DNA from: Fennellomyces sp. T-0311
Lineage: Eukaryota > Mucoromycota > Mucoromycetes > Mucorales > Lichtheimiaceae
Reading direction: 5' to 3'
Assembly (NCBI GenBank): GCA_025266875.1
Contig: JALLLT010000001.1
Span: 1,550,001-1,614,000, forward strand
DNA length: 64,000 nt
Shown here in pieces: positions 35,391-47,511 of this stretch. The position numbers and the translations under genes are program-made. Position 1 is the first letter of the stretch, and every line of letters starts with the position of its first letter. The notes beneath the pieces were generated by a model, which was given only the letters and a program-made list of their open reading frames with translations, was not told the DNA's origin and ran no database searches.

Positions 35391-38100
35391 ATGACCGAGT
35401 TGGAGCAATCGACAACCACTTTACCAGAAGCAACACAACTGTCTATCTCCAACAAACCAAACAAGCTACTTGCAACAAAGCTCAACAAAGTCCTTGGCTC
35501 CTCCGTGTCCGATGATGCTCGAATCAAAGCGGCACTCACGGCATTGTCAGACATTCCCGGTCTAGATGAAACTGACTTGCGACGCAATTTACGCGGAACG
35601 ATTGAAAAAAAGGAGATTGAGGCCAACAAAAAGTTCTTGGATGGCTTTTCTCGCGTTGTCGATGTGAGTAATATATTGATTATTAGTCATACTCTCTCCC
35701 CTCTTATTGACAGCTGTTACGAATAGCAACTAGAAGCATTGGAGAATCAAGTCGATCGCATGGATGAATCGTGTCAGGAAATGAAGCAAAAGTTGGATCA
35801 GGCCAGTGGACAAACGGCTGAAATGATAGAACAAGCCCATAATCTGCAGGACAGAAGGTAGTGCTCACTAAGTCTATAATTATGCAAGCTTATTCATTAC
35901 GCTTAGCTCGGCATGTGATACGCGACTTACCATTGTCGACAAGTTCCTGGAAAAGTTTACATTGAGCGAGTCGGAAATCAACACTCTATGTTCATCCTCC
36001 GTTCCTATAGACGACGAATTCTTCGTGGCATTGGATCATCTGAAACAAATCCATAGCGACTGCAGGGTCCTATTGATGACACAGAATCAACAAGCAGGGT
36101 AAGGGAATCAAGTATACTGTTGGGCGAAAAAAAGATTAAAAATGTGATTTTTTTAGGTTACAGATTATGGAATCAATGGCATTGCACCAGGAAACTGCGT
36201 ACGAAAAGTTGTATCGATGGACCCAGTATGAAAGTCGAGCATCGTTTGGACGAGATAGCATTGATGTCAGCACACTAATGACCAAAGCTTTGCATGCATT
36301 GCGACATCGTCCTGTTTTGTTTCAGTACGTTTTTCGCCAATATATAGAACCTTCGGAGCATTAATTCAAATCTTCTAGAACCATTTTGGACGACCTGGCA
36401 GTAGCAAGGAGGGAAGCAGTAGGTCGCGCATTCATGAATGCCTTGACTCGAGGTGGACCAGGTGGTACACCACGACCTATTGAACTACAAGCACATGATT
36501 CGTTGCGATATATCGGAGACATGCTAGCTTGGATTCATCAAGCTTGCGCAAGTGAAAAAGAGATGCTGGAAAGTTTGTTTCAGAGTGCTCCAGGTGCGCG
36601 GAAACGAGGTATGCGTAGGTGTACCTGTTTACTTTAGGTGTTGCTTATGAAAGTGATTTTTAGAAAATTCTGGAAATAGCAGTGACAGCAGTAAAACTAT
36701 TAGCGAGCAAGAAGTGGATGGGTCTCAGTCAATTATACATATCAACGATGCAATTGATGAATTGTTGGATTATGCTATGGAAGGAACGTGTAGACCACTC
36801 AAGGTAGTTTAAATAGAGTACAGTACGGGATGTTTTTGCTCACGTGGAAGGCAATAGTCTCGCATGGAACAGGTGCTTGTATTACAACCTGGCGCGATCA
36901 CATCTTATCGTGTGGCCAATCTGATTCAATTCTACACGGTCACTGTGGGAAAGCTGTTACGAAAGAATGCTGTCCTGGCCAAAGTGCTTTACGAGTAAGT
37001 CTCGCATACTGTGCATTATTGGTAATTAATTTTTTACTTTAGCATATCTGATATGGCATACAAGTACTTTTTCAAGACACTCAACGCGCAAGCTGATCGA
37101 CTTTTGCAATCTGCCGATGTAAGTTGTTTAGCCATGTATTCAGGCATAGCCATTAAAACATTATCCAGCCTCCCACGAAGGAATTGACCGTATCTCCCGT
37201 TGTCCGCGAAATGACACTGCAGCTCGTAAGCTCAAAATTAAAAGGCCATATATGATTATAGCTGATTTTCATTTTCGGCAGAAAGAGATCGTATCTTCCT
37301 ACGACTCTTCATATTTGATAGCCACAGGCGAGTCAGAAGGGCTACCGAATTTTAACTTTGGTGAAACGTTGGATGCTATTGTGGATCCACTTGTGCAAAT
37401 GTGTGAACTTTCCGTACAAAACTTTTCCACTGTAGAGCGTGATGTATATGTCGTTAATTGCATACAGCATATAGAGGTAAAAAAAAATGACTTAGTGAAA
37501 ACCATTTTTGTACTCATAGAAACTATTATTGCTAGTCGGCGTTATCATCATACTCATTTGCAGATTCAAAGAGAGCCAACTTGACGGAAAGGACAAATAC
37601 TTTATTGCAAGGGTTGGCTTCTGAACAGGTAAAGGTCCACCTTTTTTGTGATTATTCAATGGCTTATTTGGATAATTTTAAGTATCGTGATCTACTGAAC
37701 CAATCTGGATTATCCGAGATTGACAGTGCTATAATCAACAAAGAAGAGGTACGTGGTATATTTTCTTTTCCTATGGAAATGGATTGCTTAGTGAAAAGGA
37801 ACAATCTAGACACCATTATCCAAGGTACCGAATATGGACACACAGTCGATCTCAACGGCCTTGGCGAACCTTGATTCATTCTTAATCACGATCAGCGCGG
37901 GCGCTTCTCCGCAACTTCGGAAACTCACAAACTCGGAACACTATCATCAAGTGCAAGATAATGCGATCCGCATGTTGCTCGATGCTTATAGACGGATACA
38001 TGTTGCGGTGGAAGATCCAAAGAACCAGTATGAATACCCCGATAGAATTCTGCCACGTACGATAGAGGAAATGGAGGCGATCTTCTCCTTTGCTTTATAA
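35391..38100 (+). CDS. COG6: Conserved oligomeric Golgi complex subunit 6
   Basis: 677 aa in 13 exons: 35391-35663, 35727-35857, 35907-36098, 36157-36324, 36379-36608, 36664-36803, 36873-36994, 37043-37118, 37169-37225, 37282-37476, 37536-37628, 37683-37748, 37810-38100. COG6 sits in lobe B of the COG tethering complex, which holds retrograde vesicles at the Golgi. Family features in order: [20 protein letters not shown], coiled coil [83 protein letters not shown] and [17 protein letters not shown]. The protein ends in a short helical tail ([11 protein letters not shown]). The 54 nt intron at 37629-37682 is stop-free and a multiple of three; it is removed here because the family has no insertion there. 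Confidence 0.92.
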
Positions 38101-38182
38101 AACGTAGTTTACAATAAAAAAACAAGAGTGCGTATGTATAAGTATGTGCTAATGAAGTTTACATATCAAAAGGTGAATGATA

Positions 38183-39860
38183 TTATTGGGTAGATGCTGT
38201 TGCAGGCTTGGGCAGTGTAGGATACAATTCAGCCGGGTTGCGTTCCGAGTCGACGCTCTCGGTTGGAGCCTTGACTTCAGGCTGTTGGCGATATTGGAAA
38301 GCATCATGATGTTTCCACTTGTATGGGATATCTCTGACACCTTGGATGAAGGCGGCATACCACTCACGGAGACCCAAACGTTCCATAGCAAGGATAATAG
38401 CAGCCACGAAACCAGAAAGGAAACCGATACCATCGTTGGAAAAGACAATAATGACACCCATGGTAATCAGCATGATGATCCAGTTTTCCTTTTGCTTGAC
38501 TGGGTCATGTACACCATTGTTTACGGCACGAGCAGCGGACGCCAGCTCGACACCCGATATAAACAACATGACGCCAAGGATGGAGTTGGGGAACACTTGG
38601 AATAGACCGACAAGCGAACTTCCAAAGATGATGCCAAGGATGAGCTTGCAAATGCCAAGCAAAATCACAGATACTTCAGAACGTGCACCAAATCGATATT
38701 GACCGGCAAGACCACCAGATCCATGACTACCTTACAGTTTAGAAATTTCCCACGACTTCTTTAAACTTTTTTCATGGTTACCAAAATGGCATGGAGCCAA
38801 ACCAGCAGCCGATCAAGTTCATTGCACCAACACTCATTGAAATGGTTGCCGTGTCGGCATGGTGATCGGGGAACAAATCGTCAATCAATGCACTGAGTGC
38901 AATGACAGAGTTGAGTGCAGTCAGAGGAATTTGTCCAACACCGGCTGTGGCAAAACCAGTGCGAAACTCTTCGGGAGTGGGTCGGATAATCGTATCGGGA
39001 TAGTGACCACCAGCAACAGGCCATGGAAGACCAAGCGTATCACGTTCCGTACCAAACATTCGTATCAATGCAAAGATCAAGCCAATGAGGAAGAGAATGA
39101 GTGCACTGGGAATGCGCGTTCGGTAGCAGATCATGACGAAAATGAAGGATAGCAACACCCAAGTGTAATTATCTGACCAGTTGTCTCCAGTGATGGTCCA
39201 TTCGAGCGGTTTTACGAGATCACTCGACTTTTTCATCAGTGACGCAGCTGCACCGAGTTGAATGCCTGCAGCATCTCGATTTAGCATATAGAATGTCGCA
39301 ATATAACGCAATCCTTTACCTCGCACAACAGCAACAGGAGTATACGCCGCAACCAGATGAATGGTGCGCGTGGCTCCCAAGAAGAAAATGATCGCAGAAA
39401 CACCTGATTATAATTAGCCTCTTTTTTACCACCCTTGACAAAAAAATGGCTTTACCTAAACCAGCAGACATGTTCTGTTCAATTGTCAAATCGCTAGACA
39501 ACACGGTAGCCGCGATAGCTGTATCCATGGGAATTGATCAGATTTTGAAAGAGAACGCGCGTAAAGCATATGTACCTTTCATCGGTTGCACGCACATAGG
39601 TACGTGAAATCCAAGACCGGATAAAATGTTCCAAATGCCACCAAACCACAATGTACTCGTCAAGTTAATTTGTCCAGCAACGGCGAGCGAGATCATAATT
39701 GGCAAAAGCGTGCCCAGATCGCCTAAACTACCTGACACCTGATATCCAAAATATGAGTCATCGTGGATGTCTTGTTATGGCCTTGATTTACCTCATGCAG
39801 ACTGATGTTGGTCCGAATACGCTGGAGTGAGTATTTTATACTTGTATGTATTTTCTCCAT
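38183..39860 (-). CDS. MOT1-type molybdate transporter
   Basis: 468 aa membrane protein, exons 39860-39792, 39738-39576, 39518-39456, 39403-39320, 39265-38782, 38726-38183. It belongs to the sulfate-permease-related MOT1 family of high-affinity molybdate uptake. The N-terminus has SGSLGDLGTLLPIMISLA, followed by GLGFHVPMCVQPMKAIAATV, the first family signature (PVQPMKA-like). The second signature is MPFCHGSGGLAGQYRFGARS, which an intron splits at the Cys. About ten hydrophobic segments are seen, and a hydrophilic tail follows. The ATG at 39860 gives a 23-residue leader before the first helix. It is convergent with COG6, with only about 80 bp between the stops. Sulfate cannot be excluded as a substrate from sequence alone. 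Confidence 0.88.
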
Positions 39861-41875
39861 GTAAAAGAAAAAAAAAAGAGGGAATAATGTTCATGAGGCG
39901 AAAAATATGCGTCTCTTTATATAGCAAGGTTTTTTTTTGTTATCATCTCCCCGACCTTTGTGTTACCATCCCCTGCTACACGCACTCGCAGATGGATGAT
40001 AAAGGATCGATCTCGCTTACATGTGTTACTTGATGAAAACGTAGAATTAAATGTCCCAACTAGGAATAATTTGCTTCGAGCACTATCATGCGACAACTCT
40101 ATATATGCATATCACGCGCGAGGTCAGACTATGCGTATTGTAAACACCAATAATATACAGTGCTACTGTCCTCAACCTTCTTCATTAATCCGGAACTAAA
40201 GATACGCAAGTTGTACATGTTGCTCTGTTCCGTTCGATCAACGTGTGTTGCCCATATGCGGAATACTAAACGCCTTTTTCTTACATCACGCTTGCTCCCG
40301 AAAGTCACCTTTTGATGATATATCTTTCTGCGTGATTATGGGAGGCGAGCGAGAGACCACAAATGTTAATTTAATCAGTGATCTGAATTGCGGACGTGTT
40401 AAAGTAAAGGACATATAGAACAGAAAAATTCATAGCGGATATACTAGGACCCGAACCATCAGACACAGCAAAACACGGTTACCATACTACCGTTTCGGAC
40501 ATGCCCGCCTAAAGTCATGATTTAACAATATATTATTATTTACCTGTTTCTACAATTACAAAAAAAAGTTATCCATCATTTGCCGGGTGTAGAATCATCA
40601 TTTAAGGGTTTCAAACATTACGCCTATTCTCGATGAATCGTAAAAAATAGGGAAAAGTATTAGCTTATCTCCTATGCTCAGCTTATCTCTATCGGTTCTC
40701 TTTTAGGATAACAAACAAATAAGTCCACGTTGTACAGCGACAATTGTTGGACAATTGGCCCGGGTTGTATTTAAAGCGCGCAATGCAACTATATATTTTA
40801 GCCACGCAAAAGATGGCGTCAGTGCCAAAACAGAGATAAAGATTTCTAAAATTGGCCTAGCTGGTAACACTTTGGTCGGCTCCCCATTAAAAAGATACGA
40901 ACGATAAGTACACTTTTATTTTTTGTTTGTAAACTTATTTGGAAAATGATGCGGAACGCGCCATCAATCTTGAGCCTACAATACACATCTTGTACTGTAC
41001 TAGTAGCTCGTTTCAACATTCTAATCGATAACAAGTAGTCGTTGTACATATTGATATTATTCTCAGTCCTCCCGAGTTACTTTTTCCGTCATATTCATGG
41101 AAGGATACGCGTGATAGGTATATTGAAAAGGTTGGACAGGATCGGAATATATTTCAGATACATGTAGATATGTTTACTTTTAGGTTGGTAGTGCCGATCA
41201 GATGTTGATCCCTATATATTGATTTACTCACTATGAAGCAGTATCAGGTGAAAAATACAAATGTTTGTAGTTCTACAAAAAGTAGTTTGAGGGAGACAAA
41301 TGCTGGAAATTCAAGAGAGCAAAGATAACATCATTTGATGCACACAACAGTATGGCTTTAAACGCCATATCGTGGGTTGCAACAGATGTTCAAAGGCTAG
41401 TATAAATATCCAAGCTGACACCTTAAACTGACAAGAGAAACTGGCAAATTAAGGTAATCCCGAAGAATGAACTATTATTAATATATCGATTATGTAGATG
41501 AAATGATATGTGAAGAACTCTTGGATGACGTAGTTTGGCTTATGACAGGCAAGAGAGTGTTTAGATGAAATTTATTGAAAATTGGCAGGGCTCGGTGTAA
41601 GCATCAAAGAGATATCAGACTATACTCCTCTCTCAAGTACCAAACCGTCGCTACGGCTTTGTTCCGAGGCACATGTGATTTTATTACATCTTTGCCTTGC
41701 TTGTAAGTTATCACGTATCTATGAATTGGCAATGATGTCAACACAAGGACAGGCATACAAGTAGGACATATACTGTATAGTTCAGGCAATCATTATAATT
41801 TCTTTTTGCTCTATTAAATTCATATATATGCATATAGTATTTAGAATATGAACAATCCGAAAGAATGGTATTTAG
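39861..41875. other. 2 kb spacer with no gene
   Basis: AT-rich sequence with only short frames lacking motifs. It includes a tRNA-like remnant near 40.45-40.51 kb and a small hairpin (ATGGC/GCCAT) near 41.35 kb. Confidence 0.55.
40442..40509 (-). other. tRNA-like remnant
   Basis: On the minus strand an A-box-like TGTCCGAAACGG and a B-box-like GGTTCGGGTCC are about 40 nt apart. The outer 7 nt on each side (GCGGGCA and TATCCGC) pair at six of seven positions, like an acceptor stem. The T and D stems do not pair, so it is probably a decayed tRNA or tRNA-derived element. Confidence 0.25.
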
Positions 41876-44800
41876 TTAAAGTGCTGCTAACGACTGTTCT
41901 CGGACAAGTGCACTATATAGACCATCGAGTTTAAGCAACTCCCAATGAGTTCCTTGCTCGACGACCCGGCCATTGTCGATCACACAAATGACATCAGCGT
42001 TCTATTGTATCACAGCAGCTGATTAGTCTTCATGGATATTCAAAAATTTTCATCTCTACGCTACCTGAATAGTGGAAAGACGATGTGCAATTGTGATGGT
42101 AGTACGCCCACCTTCACTGACGATATTATCTATGGCTGTTTGAACCAGTTTCTCTGATTCACTGTCTAAGGCAGACGTGGCTTCGTCAAGTAAAAGAACC
42201 CTAGGCTTACGAAGTAATGCACGGGCAATCGCAATACGTTGCTTTTGGCCCCCAGATAACTGCGAACCTTTATCACCAACACGCGTGCCATAACCTTGTG
42301 GAAGTTCCGAAATAAACTTGTGGATGTTGGCAGCAACACAGACTTCTTCAATTTGCTCATGTGTAATGTTCTTCTCGTCCTCGATACCAAAACGAATATT
42401 GTCATCAATGCTCATATCAAAAAGAACAGGTTCTTGACTGACCAAAGCCAGGTGCGAACGGAGATTGCCCAAGGTGTAGCTCTTGATGTTGTGGTCATCG
42501 AGTCGCACAGTACCTTCAATTGGATCATACCACCGCTGGAGAATACCAATAGTAGTGCTTTTGCCACACCCACTGGGTCCAACGAGCGCAATTGTCTGAC
42601 CATCCTTGCTTTCCAAGTTGAACTTACCATCAAAAATGGGTACATTCGGACGAGCGGGGTAGCTATTTTCCAGAAAGTCAGTAATGCGAATAAAAGCTTC
42701 TATAAGTTAAAAGACTTACCGGAAAGAAATATTTTCGAATGAGAGGTGACCTTTGATACTTGAACTAGCTGGTTCGATGCCTTCCAGGTCAGGATCAATT
42801 TTGGATTGACGATCCAGAATTTCAAATGCAGATAGAGCAGAGTATTTGGCCTTGGCAATACCTGATGCGAAAGTGGAACTTCGGCCGATACCAGATGCAG
42901 TAACCATCATAACCAAAAGAGAAACCATCATTTCTTCCACCGTAACCTTTCCAGTTCCAATGAGACGGATACCAGAGTAAAAGGCGATTGCATACACGTA
43001 GAGCATCATTCCTTGACTAAGGGCATACCCAATGGAACCCAGGTATGCCTTGCGCTGTGCAAGCTTGTGCGGTCGTTCGCGCGCCTTTGCATACCTATTC
43101 TCAAAGTAGCTTTGTTTGGCCAATGATGCGACTGTGCGGATGTTTTTGATGGCTTCACTTGCAATTTCGCCTGATTGAATCCCAGCTTTCTTAGTATCGT
43201 CTTCAAAGTCCATTTCCACCTTGGTCTCGTAAGCAGCACCAATGATCAGAAAAGGTAAAGTTCCAAGCATAATCAAGGAAAGAATCCAGCTGTAGATAAA
43301 TGCCATGATAAACCCTGGCGTAAACAGTGATTAGCATTTGTCACAGTAAATTATCTTGAAATGTCAAAAAAAAAGTACCTGTAATGGTGGTGGAAATCAG
43401 AGTTGAAATTTCGCCAATAATCTTTGCAATGATTTCATTGACATTTTTGGCATCAAGGGCAAGCATCGATGTAAGTGCACCGGTATTATTGGCTTCGTCA
43501 TCATAGTACGCAACTTCTTGTTTCATGAACGCCCGGAAGAGTCGTCCTCGTAGTCGCTTTGTATATCGTTCACCAGCTATCTCAAAGGCACCTATCTGAG
43601 CTGCAACACTAATAAGTGTGCCAGTTGCAATGATGAAAAATAGAAAAGAGTACAGGTTTGCGCCAGACATAGGACCTGGGCGCAGCTCAGCGTTTGGATC
43701 GATCATAAGGGTAATCAGCAAACCGATAAGTAAGCTACTGAAAGGAAATGCGCAGCCTGCCAATGCACCTCCTGCGGCCCCAACAGCAATAAGAGGCCAT
43801 TCCGGTCGCATCTCATGGAATACTCGGGAGAATGGGGTCTTATTATTTTTGAATTTCTTCTCGGCGGCGAGTTCTCTTTGATGGTCGGCGTGCATAACTT
43901 CGAAAGATGAGGAAGTACTAGGTTGTTTCGTCAACATATTGAAGGCAATTTCGTCCTTTTCGTCAATAATACTGTCATCATCCGCTGGAGTCTCGCCACT
44001 TTGGGTGATATTAGATTCTACCACTTCTTGTTTTGTAGCAATCAGCTGCTTGCGCACCAAGTCAGCGTACAATCCGCCTTTTTCGACCAGTTCGTTGTGA
44101 TTCCCTTGTTCGACAATTTCACCTTGGGACATGACGATAATCACATCAGCGTTACGGATGGTAGACAGACGATGAGCAACTACGATGGTTGTTCGATTTT
44201 CGGATGCGGCATCAAGGGCACGTTGCACAACTCGTTCGGAACGCGTATCCAGGGCAGATGTAGCCTATGGAACCATTATTAGTATCAAGCAACGCATCTT
44301 GTCAAGCAATTATGATTTACCTCATCAAGTAACAAAATAGAAGGGTTCTTGAGAATAGCACGAGCAATTGCAACACGTTGCTTTTGCCCACCAGAAAGCA
44401 TACTGCCTTGTTGGCCAACCATTGTGTCGTATCCCTTTGGCAAATGAGAAATAAAAGCATGGCAATTGGCCTTTTTACATGCCTCGACTATCTCTTCATT
44501 GGTCACATCATGCGTTACACCCATAAGCAAATTCATTCGGATAGTCATGTTGAAAAGGACAGGCTCCTGGCTGACTACACCGATTTGTCCTCGCAGCCAT
44601 TGAACGTTGTAATCCTTGATATTATGACCATCGAATAGGATGTCGCCGCTCAAAGTATCATAAAATCGCTGCAGTAACTGTACTGTTGTTGATTTTCCTG
44701 ATCCGGACGATCCAACGAGGGCGACAGTCATATTGGGTTCGATTTTGACAGAGAAATTCTTGAGTACTTGGATATCGGGCCGCGTCGGATAGGCGAAATC

Positions 44801-46087
44801 GACGTTGTGGAATTCCACTTGACCGGAAAGTTTTTTATCTTTGATGCCTTCCGAGGAGTCGGGGTCAATTTCAGGAACTCGGTCAATGACACCAAAGATG
44901 CCAGATGCAGCGCCACATGCACTTGCGACGGCAGACAGGTTCATCGGTAATGACATCAACGACATGGTGCCAATGAGCATAGCGTAAAACGCGATTAGGA
45001 CTATGTCGCTACCGACTCTTCCTTCATCGACGAGTTTTGATCCATACCAGAAAGTTAATCCATAGGTACAGAATAGGACAAAAAGGAAAATTCCAAATTG
45101 GATGCCAAGCACCAGACCACGTCTGCTGCCTGTGGCGCATGCCTTTTCGACTTCGATATCGTAGCGCTTTGCGAATCGATCTTGTAGCGAAAAAGAGTAG
45201 ATTGTTCGGATACCACTAAAAGCTTGCTCCGCAACTGAACCGGCTTGTGCATAGGCGTCTTGGGCAACTTCTGTATACTTGGAATAAAAATACTCCATCG
45301 CACCACTGACAATTACCATCAACGGGACTGCTGCTAACATCACCACGGCAACCTGCCATCCCTTGGCAAATGCAACGACAAAGCCTGCGATGACCTGTGA
45401 GGTCATCTGGATAACGGCTCCCAGTTTCTCGGAAATCCCTTCTTGGATCATTTGAGTGTCGGTGGCAAGGCGCGTCGTCAATGATCCTTCCTCGGACTTG
45501 TCGAACCAGGACATATCTTGTCGTAAAATGGAGTGAACGTAAAACTGTTTTATACGACCGGCTTGTCGTTCTCCTGACGAAACCCAAAGCGCGTGAGTAA
45601 CGTAGGCGCCAACAAGAATTGCAGTTCCCATGTAGACAAAGATAAGAATCAAGTCAATTGTGTTGTCGAGGATTTTATCTGGAGATTCAAACAGCGTTTT
45701 GCCAAGGTCATCCAAAAACTTCCCCAAGATAATGATCTATATTTTTGAAATGAATATCATTATTACAAATTTCCCAGTCCTGAAGTTTTGTGTGCTTACT
45801 GCGACAGGTTGAAGCACACCAACGCCCATAGAACCGATACACGCAACTAAGATCAGAATCATATCGAACGTGTCAGCGAAACGGAACAATTTGTACACTG
45901 GAACAGAAGGCTCCTTTTCCTCCTTCTCTTTGTCCTTGGAATCCTCATTGGAACCCTCACTGGAATTATCACTGGTGGAGGGAACCATTTCAAGCCCTTT
46001 GTGTTTGTTTTCTAACTGATACGCATCCAAGCTAACGGGGTTTTCATCATCATGCTCGGCCTGCTCGTTATCCGGTGCTTGCCGCAT
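41876..46087 (-). CDS. ABCB-type full-size ABC transporter, copy A
   Basis: 1302 aa exporter of the P-glycoprotein/MDR class (TMD-NBD-TMD-NBD), exons 46087-45800, 45736-44321, 44264-43379, 43314-42720, 42662-42065, 42001-41876. The N-terminal tail is acidic and lysine-rich. TMD1 begins near residue 75. NBD1 has Walker [10 protein letters not shown], signature LSGGQKQR and Walker [14 protein letters not shown] charged linker (about 630-720) leads to TMD2. NBD2 has Walker [26 protein letters not shown] and [18 protein letters not shown], and the protein ends EQGTHWELL. All catalytic motifs look intact. Members export hydrophobic compounds or peptides (for example mating pheromone or drugs); the substrate here is unknown. 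A close paralogue lies 1.4 kb away, head to tail. Confidence 0.92.
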
Positions 46088-47511
46088 TACAGTACGTAAT
46101 ATGTAGAAAGTGAGCAATAGAAGAAAAACGAACAGTATCACGCGTATATTTAGCAGCCGTATTTCAATGTGTTCGTGCTTTTTATAGGATCTTAAAAAGG
46201 TGGACTATGATAGAGTTTGTTCCAGTCAAGTGACACGATACTCATTAATGTACTTGTTTCAAATATTACGGCGTTGTAGACTAATTTGTTTGACCATCTA
46301 TAGTGTTGCCCCCGATGTTGTATAATATCACTTGACGTCACTGCTGTATATCGTATATAGCTCTATTATATACACTTCCGTAGCCCCCTATGATCTATGT
46401 TCGTACTTTACTTTCCTAATTTAGCGTACTGTTTTACAGGATCGTTGGTGTCATACGTTCAGCGATATGTTGCTTATTCAGTGTTACCCTCAATCTGTAC
46501 CACAAGAGATGAGAACCGGCCGTCCTTAAAAAATACCGTCGGACTCTTTAAAATAATCAAGATAAAGGCGATCTCAAGTTCAGAACATCAATTAGCAATG
46601 GCAAGTTCAATTGGACCATGGTAACTTGGTCAACCATTGATACCTAGTGTACCCTACTTTAAGGGTAGTGAATAGATAAAAGCTTCATTGCCATGACATG
46701 ACTGACTAGTATTCCAACCTTAATTGGTCAATGTAAAGCATTCGGCAATTGTTCCGTTTCTTTAAGAGAAAAGTCTCATAATAGGGCGTACCATATTTGA
46801 CCAGGTACTTACCATCTGCGTAACCTTTACTCCTTTTCGAGGCCACCGAGAACCAAATTTATAATAGCTAAAATGGAGTTTAACCCGCGGATCAGATAAC
46901 GATTTTCCTTCCATTGCATCATTTGAAGTAAAAGCTCATCTATATATCAATAAAAGTACTATATCTATGAACGAACTCGAGTTGACAGGTAGGGTCAGAG
47001 TGAGAAACTTACTAAAATGCATAAGAATTATTTTCACAGATGCTATATATAATAGTTATAAAGTATTAGTGGCGGGTTAGATGTAATAGGAGATATGAAA
47101 CAAGAAACAGGATGAATTATTTGAACAGAGTGACGAACCCAGAAAGATTACAACGAATGTACTAAACGAGACGACCATGGATCGAAAGTGCTATCTTACC
47201 CATTGTACTGAGAATAAGATGGGTCATGCGACAACAAGGTAGGATGTGCCACGTATATGATAGAATATGATGAAACACACAAAATATAATCTAAGTGCAC
47301 TGTTGCTGCACTTGGGACTGACAGAAGCATTTTTTTTACCGACTAATGTCAGATAAGCTACTTATGTCTGCAATAACAGAGCGCGTAACCATGAAATTTC
47401 TCAGAAAGAAGACTTTCGACGCGAACTACTCGTGGAATATCTATTTCAGACATGCAAAAAATAATGATATGGATATCGCATTGTTAGATAGAAATCTAAG
47501 GTACACATTAT
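46088..47511. other. Spacer between tandem ABC genes
   Basis: Holds the promoter of copy A and the 3' flank of copy B. The small frame at 47346-47570 overlaps the 3' end of copy B on the opposite strand and has no recognisable motif. Nothing else is seen. Confidence 0.5.
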
